Below, piece by piece: positions 1 to 2,677 of a stretch of 6,309 nucleotides of DNA. The translations under genes and the position numbers were made by a program. How positions within the stretch are numbered: position 1 is the stretch's first letter; each line of letters begins with the position of its first letter. The DNA comes from CAZATK01 sp964488085. GTDB taxonomy: Bacteria > Patescibacteriota > Minisyncoccia > UBA6257 > UBA11618. The stretch lies in contig CAZATK010000020.1 in the NCBI GenBank assembly GCA_964488085.1, positions 1-6,309 on the forward strand. Direction: 5' to 3'. Below the pieces are notes generated by a model. That model was not told the DNA's origin. It ran no database searches and saw nothing but the letters and a program-made list of their open reading frames with translations.

Positions 1-92
1 GTTTTCATAAAAAAAGCAAATTATGGGCTTGTCCTGACCCACTCACCAATGTTTTAATAATAAAAGCATCTTGATATTTAGGGAGTTAATAG

Positions 93-560
93 ATGACAAG
101 CTATTGGTATTCTCTGGCTTGGACTTCATTTTTCTTTTCGTTATTTACAATACTCGTACTTATATCAGCGCTTAAAGAATCTCAAAAAATAAAAAGAGTG
201 CTTCTCGCTTCGCTTTTATTGGCTTTTGTTGGGTTAGTTTTTAATATGACGGTTATGGGCCTTAATCAAGGAAAGATGCCTGTTAATATAAAAAGTGGTG
301 GAGAAGAAAATGAAGCGTATTTTGAGGAGCAAATTATAAATAGTTCAAGACATACTAAATTATCTTCAGATACCCGTCTTCCTCTGTTGGCAGATAATAT
401 TTATGTACCGTTTTATGTGCCATATATTGGTCACATCATATCTATTTTAAGCATTGGAGATGTTTTTTATATTATAGGAGTAATAGTTATTTTAAGTATA
501 CAATTTGCGATGGCTATTATGCGCACGCGTGTTTATAAGTCCCTTTTTGTTCGTAAATAG
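93..560 (+). CDS. DUF5317-like three-helix membrane protein
   Basis: This is a 155-residue membrane protein of unknown function. Hydrophobic segments lie at about residues 8-27, 35-57 and 117-141, with a polar loop between the second and third. The loop holds the features that suggest DUF5317: NQGKMPV just after helix 2 (58-64), DTRLPLLAD (93-101), and a SIGD motif (120-123) opening helix 3. Members of that family, as I recall them, carry the same order of a G-x-MPV segment, a 'LAD' segment and 'SIGD', and have no assigned biochemical role. The ATG start is supported by GGGAG at 81-85, seven bases upstream. The gene ends in TAG and is followed by no T-rich terminator, only by the palindrome starting at 573. 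It has AT-rich codon use like the rest of the window. The coding call is firm; the family assignment is moderately sure. Confidence 0.85.
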   Translation: MTSYWYSLAWTSFFFSLFTILVLISALKESQKIKRVLLASLLLAFVGLVFNMTVMGLNQGKMPVNIKSGGEENEAYFEEQIINSSRHTKLSSDTRLPLLADNIYVPFYVPYIGHIISILSIGDVFYIIGVIVILSIQFAMAIMRTRVYKSLFVRK

Positions 561-572
561 GGAGAGGGGTTG

Positions 573-649
573 ATCCCGTTAGAAGTCTCGCTCGTCCGCC
601 TCAGGCGGACGAGTCCGAAGGACCCTGGCGAGGCTACTTCTAACGGGAT
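573..649. repeat. Multi-armed GC-rich palindrome (cruciform-type element)
   Basis: The outer arms 573-586 and 636-649 are perfect 14-bp inverted repeats. Inside them 587-591 (CTCGC) pairs with 628-632 (GCGAG). The interior holds two further hairpins: 592-600 with 604-612 (nine pairs, loop TCA) and GTCC 613-616 with GGAC 620-623 (loop GAA). The folded form is a stem with two side arms. No T-tract follows, so it is not a standard terminator. Its last base is the first base of the downstream -35 box. GC-rich palindromes of the GTCCGCC/GGCGGAC kind recur between genes in Parcubacteria-like genomes as I remember them, which suggests a dispersed REP-like repeat. Function unknown. Confidence 0.85.
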
Positions 650-677
650 TGACAAAAAGCTCTAAATAAGCTACAAT
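649..677 (+). promoter_or_regulatory. Near-consensus sigma70-type promoter of copy A
   Basis: TTGACA at 649-654 and TACAAT at 672-677 are separated by 17 bases, five or six of six consensus matches at each box. Transcription would begin near 684, leaving a leader of about 45 bases before the ATG at 729. The -35 box overlaps the final base of the upstream palindrome. Within the leader, TCCC (708-711) and GGGA (716-719) could form a small hairpin with a TTTT loop that covers part of the ribosome binding site. Confidence 0.85.
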
Positions 678-716
678 GTGGGCAGAAGTTTGAGTCCCTG
701 TTCCGTATCCCTTTTG

Positions 717-721
717 GGAGG
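717..721 (+). promoter_or_regulatory. Shine-Dalgarno site fixing the copy A start
   Basis: GGAGG at 717-721 lies seven bases before the ATG at 729. It selects this ATG over the in-frame GTG at 678, which lies immediately next to the -10 box and before the predicted transcription start. The out-of-frame ATG at 724 is only two bases away and opens a two-codon frame (ATG TCA TGA) whose stop overlaps the real start. Confidence 0.8.
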
Positions 722-728
722 AAATGTC

Positions 729-992
729 ATGAGTTTGCGCCAATTCATGAGTCTGCGCCACGACGAGGAGAACACCACTTTCGAAGGCAACTGCCTTGTC
801 CTGAGGAAGGACGGACGCACCGCGAGAGTCGCCCCCCTCAAGAATGGCAAATTCCGCGTGACGCTCTTCGGCGACGGTCCCCTGCAGGGCAAGACCTGCG
901 ACTCGCACAAAGCGGCCGTGCGTCGCGCCCGCCGATGGATCTACAACGGCAAGCGCCTCCACCGCAAACCCCCGACGATCTCCGCGGCGTAG
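729..992 (+). CDS. Small basic protein, copy A (unknown family, paralogue of copy B)
   Basis: An 87-residue, strongly basic protein that I do not recognise. It is real because it shares a core with the protein at 1646-1855: R-x-A-x-V (about 30-34), G-K-FR (40-43), C-x-SH (57-60) and A-x-R-x-A-x-RW-x-YN (63-73). The spacing is identical from the SH to the YN. The predicted layout is two or three beta strands followed by one amphipathic, arginine-rich helix, then a basic tail. This resembles AP2-like or integrase arm-binding folds, so nucleic-acid binding is a reasonable guess but not shown. It starts with an 18-base near-repeat giving MSLRQF-MSLRHD. GC content counted over 731-990 is 64%, far above the neighbours (33% and 40% in two sampled 60-base lines of gyrA), which points to a recent foreign origin or unusual codon selection. 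It has its own promoter, Shine-Dalgarno and terminator. No signal peptide or membrane segment is seen. Confidence 0.82.
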   Translation: MSLRQFMSLRHDEENTTFEGNCLVLRKDGRTARVAPLKNGKFRVTLFGDGPLQGKTCDSHKAAVRRARRWIYNGKRLHRKPPTISAA

Positions 993-1015
993 AGTTCATG
1001 CCCTACGCTTCGACC

Positions 1016-1041
1016 CCCTCCTTCGCTAAAGCTTCGGAGGG
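1016..1041. repeat. GC-rich inverted repeat in the copy A 3' region
   Basis: CCCTCC (1016-1021) and GGAGGG (1036-1041) form a six-pair stem around a 14-base loop that contains a smaller GC/GC pairing around TAAA. The pentamer CTTCG occurs three times in and just upstream of it (1008-1012, 1021-1025, 1032-1036). It has no T-tract of its own and sits just before the terminator stem. The 'CTTCGCTAAAGCTTCGG' pattern is of a type I remember as recurrent between genes in Parcubacteria-like genomes. Function unknown. Confidence 0.6.
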
Positions 1042-1047
1042 CAAGCC

Positions 1048-1079
1048 AAGAGGCCGTTCACAGAACGGCCTCTTTTTTT
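1048..1079 (+). terminator. Strong intrinsic terminator of copy A
   Basis: A 12-bp perfect stem (1048-1059 with 1063-1074, loop ACA, core GGCCGTTC/GAACGGCC) is followed by an uninterrupted T run to 1079. It ends transcription from copy A. On the minus strand the stem is followed by GGCTTGCC rather than T residues, so it would be a poor terminator for the toxin gene. The toxin stop codon (1078-1080) overlaps the end of the T run. Confidence 0.93.
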
Positions 1080-1314
1080 ATTTATAAGTAGTATCAGTTC
1101 TCCTTTCAATGCTTAAAATAGAAATCCTTTCTTTCTCTAAATTATAAATAATCCTGATTTTTCCCTTACGCGCTCTATAAACATTTTTTTGTCCTTTTAA
1201 TTTTTTGATATCTAGACCATAAAAATTGCCAGTTTTTATCTTATTTAAAACTTCTTTAACTAAAGCTCGCTCTTTCTCTGAAAGCTTCTTTAGTTCCTTA
1301 TCTAGTTTGTCCAT
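1078..1314 (-). CDS. RelE/ParE-type toxin of a type II toxin-antitoxin pair
   Basis: A 78-residue basic protein with the RelE/ParE layout: an N-terminal helical part (about 2-28), then KLKG, then strands YRARKGKIRIIY (46-57) and ISILSIERR (64-72), ending TDTTYK. RelE-type toxins cut mRNA on the ribosome using basic residues and a late tyrosine. Candidates here are R47, R49, K52, R54, R72 and Y77. ParE-type relatives, which poison gyrase, have a similar fold and cannot be excluded from sequence alone. The length is normal for the family and nothing appears broken. It lies five bases after the antitoxin stop in the same orientation, the usual antitoxin-then-toxin order, and has no clear Shine-Dalgarno, so translation is probably coupled to the antitoxin. 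It is convergent with copy A. Confidence 0.88.
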   Translation of the reverse strand: MDKLDKELKKLSEKERALVKEVLNKIKTGNFYGLDIKKLKGQKNVYRARKGKIRIIYNLEKERISILSIERRTDTTYK

Positions 1315-1319
1315 AAAAA

Positions 1320-1538
1320 TTAAAGACGCGCTAGAACCTCATCAATATTTACTCCACCCTTTTTAATCTTGCTAAAATCAATCACGGCTTCCCACCTATC
1401 CTCTTCTTCTGGTAAAGAAATTTTAAAAATTGGCTTTGATCGTCGAATCACAATAAACGATTCACCCTTATTAATCATATCAATATACTTATCTGTATGT
1501 TCTCTCAAATCTCTCAAGCCAATAATGTTTGTTTTCAT
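1320..1538 (-). CDS. Phd/YefM-family antitoxin
   Basis: A 72-residue protein. Residues 1-45 match the Phd/YefM pattern: NIIGLRDLREHTDKYIDMINKG followed by ESFIVIRRSKPIFKI. In this family that part dimerises and binds DNA. The acidic EEEDRWEAVIDFSKI segment and the final GGVNIDEVLARL helix (about 61-72) would wrap the toxin. It neutralises the toxin encoded five bases downstream and should repress its own promoter. The perfect 11-bp inverted repeat at 1544-1567, just upstream of the ATG, is the likely operator. No Shine-Dalgarno precedes the ATG (only A residues), and the predicted transcription start lies at or next to it, so the message may be leaderless. The family call is firm. Confidence 0.9.
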   Translation of the reverse strand: MKTNIIGLRDLREHTDKYIDMINKGESFIVIRRSKPIFKISLPEEEDRWEAVIDFSKIKKGGVNIDEVLARL

Positions 1539-1543
1539 TTTTT

Positions 1544-1567
1544 AATGATTATCTAAAGATAATCATT
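1544..1567. promoter_or_regulatory. Probable antitoxin operator (11-bp perfect inverted repeat)
   Basis: AATGATTATCT (1544-1554) and AGATAATCATT (1557-1567) are perfect inverted repeats separated by AA. The repeat begins six bases upstream of the antitoxin start and covers the spacer and presumed -10 region of its promoter. Such sites are where Phd/YefM antitoxins bind to repress their own operon. The position strongly suggests that role; binding itself is inferred. Confidence 0.75.
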
Positions 1568-1573
1568 TGTCAA
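1545..1573 (-). promoter_or_regulatory. Probable promoter of the toxin-antitoxin operon
   Basis: On the minus strand a perfect TTGACA (1573 to 1568) is followed, after 17 bases, by AATCAT (1550 to 1545), which matches four of six -10 positions. The start of transcription would fall at about 1538-1539, that is, at the antitoxin ATG. The operator repeat occupies the whole interval downstream of the -35 box, so bound antitoxin would block polymerase. Confidence 0.55.
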
Positions 1574-1575
1574 CA

Positions 1576-1604
1576 TTGACAATAAATATAGTTTATACTA
1601 TGCT
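1576..1604 (+). promoter_or_regulatory. Promoter of copy B, back to back with the antitoxin promoter
   Basis: TTGACA at 1576-1581 and TATGCT at 1599-1604 are 17 bases apart. The start would be near 1611, giving a leader of about 35 bases. This -35 box and the minus-strand -35 box form an inverted repeat (TTGTCAA 1567-1573, TTGACAA 1576-1582) with only CA between them, so the two promoters compete for or share the same face of DNA and lie beside the antitoxin operator. Confidence 0.65.
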
Positions 1605-1645
1605 GTTAATTAGTCATTTGGTTCTTTACATCAGGGGAAACGTGA

Positions 1646-1855
1646 ATGCCTGCCCTACGAAGCAAAAGACGACGTGCCAAAGTGAAGCAACTAAGAGACG
1701 GTAGGTTTCGAATCAAATACCTTGGTCCTCATGCCCCGCCTCATAAAAAGAAGATATGCATTTCACACAGGCTTGCCAGCAGATATGCCGGCCGTTGGAA
1801 CTACAATAGTATACTAATACCAGAAGAAGAAATCGCTTCCCCAGTTCTTTGTTAA
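1646..1855 (+). CDS. Small basic protein, copy B (unknown family, paralogue of copy A)
   Basis: A 69-residue basic protein that I do not recognise beyond its kinship with the product of 729-992. It shares R-x-A-x-V (10-13 region), the L-x-x-G-x-FR block (16-22), C-x-SH (38-41) and A-x-R-x-A-x-RW-x-YN (44-54). It has a two-residue longer loop before the cysteine and a different, acidic tail (PEEEIASPVLC). It lacks the 20-residue N-terminal extension of copy A. The ATG is chosen because AGGGG (1633-1637) lies eight bases upstream. GC content counted over 1641-1855 is about 46%, between copy A and the AT-rich core genes. It has its own promoter and a short terminator, and is divergent from the toxin-antitoxin operon. 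A beta-beta-(beta)-alpha nucleic-acid-binding fold is a guess. Confidence 0.8.
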   Translation: MPALRSKRRRAKVKQLRDGRFRIKYLGPHAPPHKKKICISHRLASRYAGRWNYNSILIPEEEIASPVLC

Positions 1856-1880
1856 CTTCCCCACCCGGGGTTGTTTTTTT
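1856..1880 (+). terminator. Short intrinsic terminator of copy B
   Basis: CCCC (1859-1862) and GGGG (1867-1870) form a compact stem with an ACCC loop, right after the TAA stop of copy B. It is followed by TTG and a run of seven T residues (1874-1880). The stem is only four GC pairs, with weak flanking AAC/GTT pairing, so it may be less than fully efficient and allow some read-through into the gyrA operon. Confidence 0.7.
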
Positions 1881-1899
1881 ATCAAAATAGAGGTAGAAT
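1871..1899 (+). promoter_or_regulatory. Candidate promoter of the gyrA operon
   Basis: TAGAAT at 1894-1899 (five of six -10 matches) lies 17 bases after TTGTTT (1871-1876, a weak -35 inside the preceding terminator). Transcription would begin at about 1905-1907, on the ATG at 1906, giving a leaderless message. This would explain why the only purine-rich stretch, AGAGG at 1889-1893, is too far (12 bases) from the start codon. Confidence 0.45.
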
Positions 1900-1905
1900 A
1901 TACAC

Positions 1906-2385
1906 ATGATAATCAGCCTTGCCGGACCGGGAAGTTTCAAGATTCAAACAGGGGGGGTGACCATTTTAACTGAAGATTTTAACGGAGAAGTCTCGGGCAG
2001 AATGAAGCCCGATATTTTTATTAAAACCACCAATAATAAGTCCACTATTAATGCAGAAAATATCATTTACGGACCGGGAGAGTATGAAATCAAAGACATT
2101 GAAATTAGCGGTATGCCCGATTTTGTTTATCTAATTAAAACAGAAGAAATGAAATTGGGTTTTTCCGGCGGAGAGAATACTGATATTTTATTTATCCCAG
2201 ATACAGCCGATGGAGCAAAGGCCATTCGGCAATTGCATCCCAAAATTGTTATTTCTAGCACTGGCTCCTGCAAAGAATTAGAAAAGGAGTTCAAAGAAAA
2301 AGCGGAAATTTTAGAAAAACTAGTGATAAAGAAAAAGGAAATCCCAACAAATCCCCTGTCAAAACTTATATGCCTAAAAGTTTAA
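1906..2385 (+). CDS. Degenerate metallo-beta-lactamase-fold protein (UlaG-like), probably inactive
   Basis: A 159-residue protein that keeps scaffold landmarks of the UlaG-like beta-lactamase-fold hydrolases common in Parcubacteria-like genomes. They are an opening strand MIISLAGPGSFKI (family: W-x-G-x-S-x-F), a second strand ending ILTEDF, then PDIFIKTT where active members have 'D-hydrophobics-TH-x-H-x-DH', then YGPGEYEI (family: GPGEYEV), and DILFIP and PKIVIS near the end. The metal-binding His-x-His-x-Asp-His motif is absent (TTNNKST occupies its place). The usual late histidine after PKIVI is replaced by SSTGS, and the segment between LGFSGG and DILFIP is shorter than usual. At about 160 residues it is below the 210-230 usual for active relatives. 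A non-catalytic structural or binding role is inferred. It overlaps the next gene by 16 bases and heads the gyrA operon. Confidence 0.75.
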   Translation: MIISLAGPGSFKIQTGGVTILTEDFNGEVSGRMKPDIFIKTTNNKSTINAENIIYGPGEYEIKDIEISGMPDFVYLIKTEEMKLGFSGGENTDILFIPDTADGAKAIRQLHPKIVISSTGSCKELEKEFKEKAEILEKLVIKKKEIPTNPLSKLICLKV

Positions 2386-2675
2386 AAAGTTTCATATCAG
2401 AGTTACAACAATTAGATGAAAATTCCAAAAAAAAATGGCTTTTTGGGTTAACGGCTATATCGGTAGTAATAATTTTGCTCTTATGGGCTATATATTTAAA
2501 TGCCACGGTGGTAGCCGTAAATGATTATAATGCTCAAACAAAAGTCAGTAATTGGGATGTTTTTAAAACAGGACTTGAAGTGGTCGGCGATAAAGTAGAA
2601 TACGGACTTGCCAACAGTTATGTTTTTTTTCATGAAAAAATAAACGACGGCAATACGTTTACTATTACTAAATAA
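2370..2675 (+). CDS. Small single-pass membrane protein upstream of gyrA
   Basis: A 101-residue protein of no recognised family. It has a charged N-terminal part with an amphipathic stretch (FISELQQLDENSKKKW, 8-23), one clear transmembrane segment (about 24-45, rich in I, L, V and A), and a 55-residue polar tail with a VFKTGLEVVGDKVEYGLAN region (64-82) that could be a short helix. The positive residues before the helix (KKK, 20-22) suggest that the N terminus stays inside and the tail lies outside. The start overlaps the end of the beta-lactamase-fold gene by 16 bases and the stop is two bases before gyrA, so it is surely co-transcribed. No Shine-Dalgarno is visible, consistent with translational coupling. 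Function unknown. Confidence 0.75.
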   Translation: MPKSLKSFISELQQLDENSKKKWLFGLTAISVVIILLLWAIYLNATVVAVNDYNAQTKVSNWDVFKTGLEVVGDKVEYGLANSYVFFHEKINDGNTFTITK

Positions 2676-2677
2676 AT

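Noticed and set aside
1..92. Tail of an upstream gene (an open frame ends at 55-57, another at 72-74) or a promoter (TTGTCC 29-34, TTTAAT 53-58)
   Set aside because: The peptides are too short to recognise, and the promoter match is weak at -35 with an 18-base spacer. Only the GGGAG site for the next gene is convincing here.
592..640. Hammerhead ribozyme resemblance (CGGACGAGTCCGAAGGAC is close to the CUGANGA plus stem II pattern)
   Set aside because: The first core box has a mismatch and the obligatory GAAA after stem II is missing (CCTGG follows). The match is better explained by the nested hairpins of the palindrome.
573..649. tRNA-like cloverleaf or integron attC site
   Set aside because: Length and arms recall a tRNA, but the loops are three bases, no anticodon arm or CCA end is present, and the outer stem is too long. 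For attC the GTT core lies on the wrong side and the RYYYAAC/GTTRRRY pattern is not met.
579..962. A 127-codon minus-strand open frame across the copy A region, with a second shorter one at 671-910
   Set aside because: High GC makes long spurious frames. The plus-strand frame has promoter, Shine-Dalgarno, terminator and a paralogue; the minus frames have none and run into the palindrome.
729..992. C-x-S-H motif of the small proteins as a zinc finger
   Set aside because: Only one cysteine-histidine pair is conserved between the two copies, too few ligands for a zinc site in a monomer.
1713..1940. Minus-strand 75-codon frame across copy B and its terminator
   Set aside because: It crosses a terminator and promoter and has no homology or start signal; copy B on the plus strand is supported by its paralogue.
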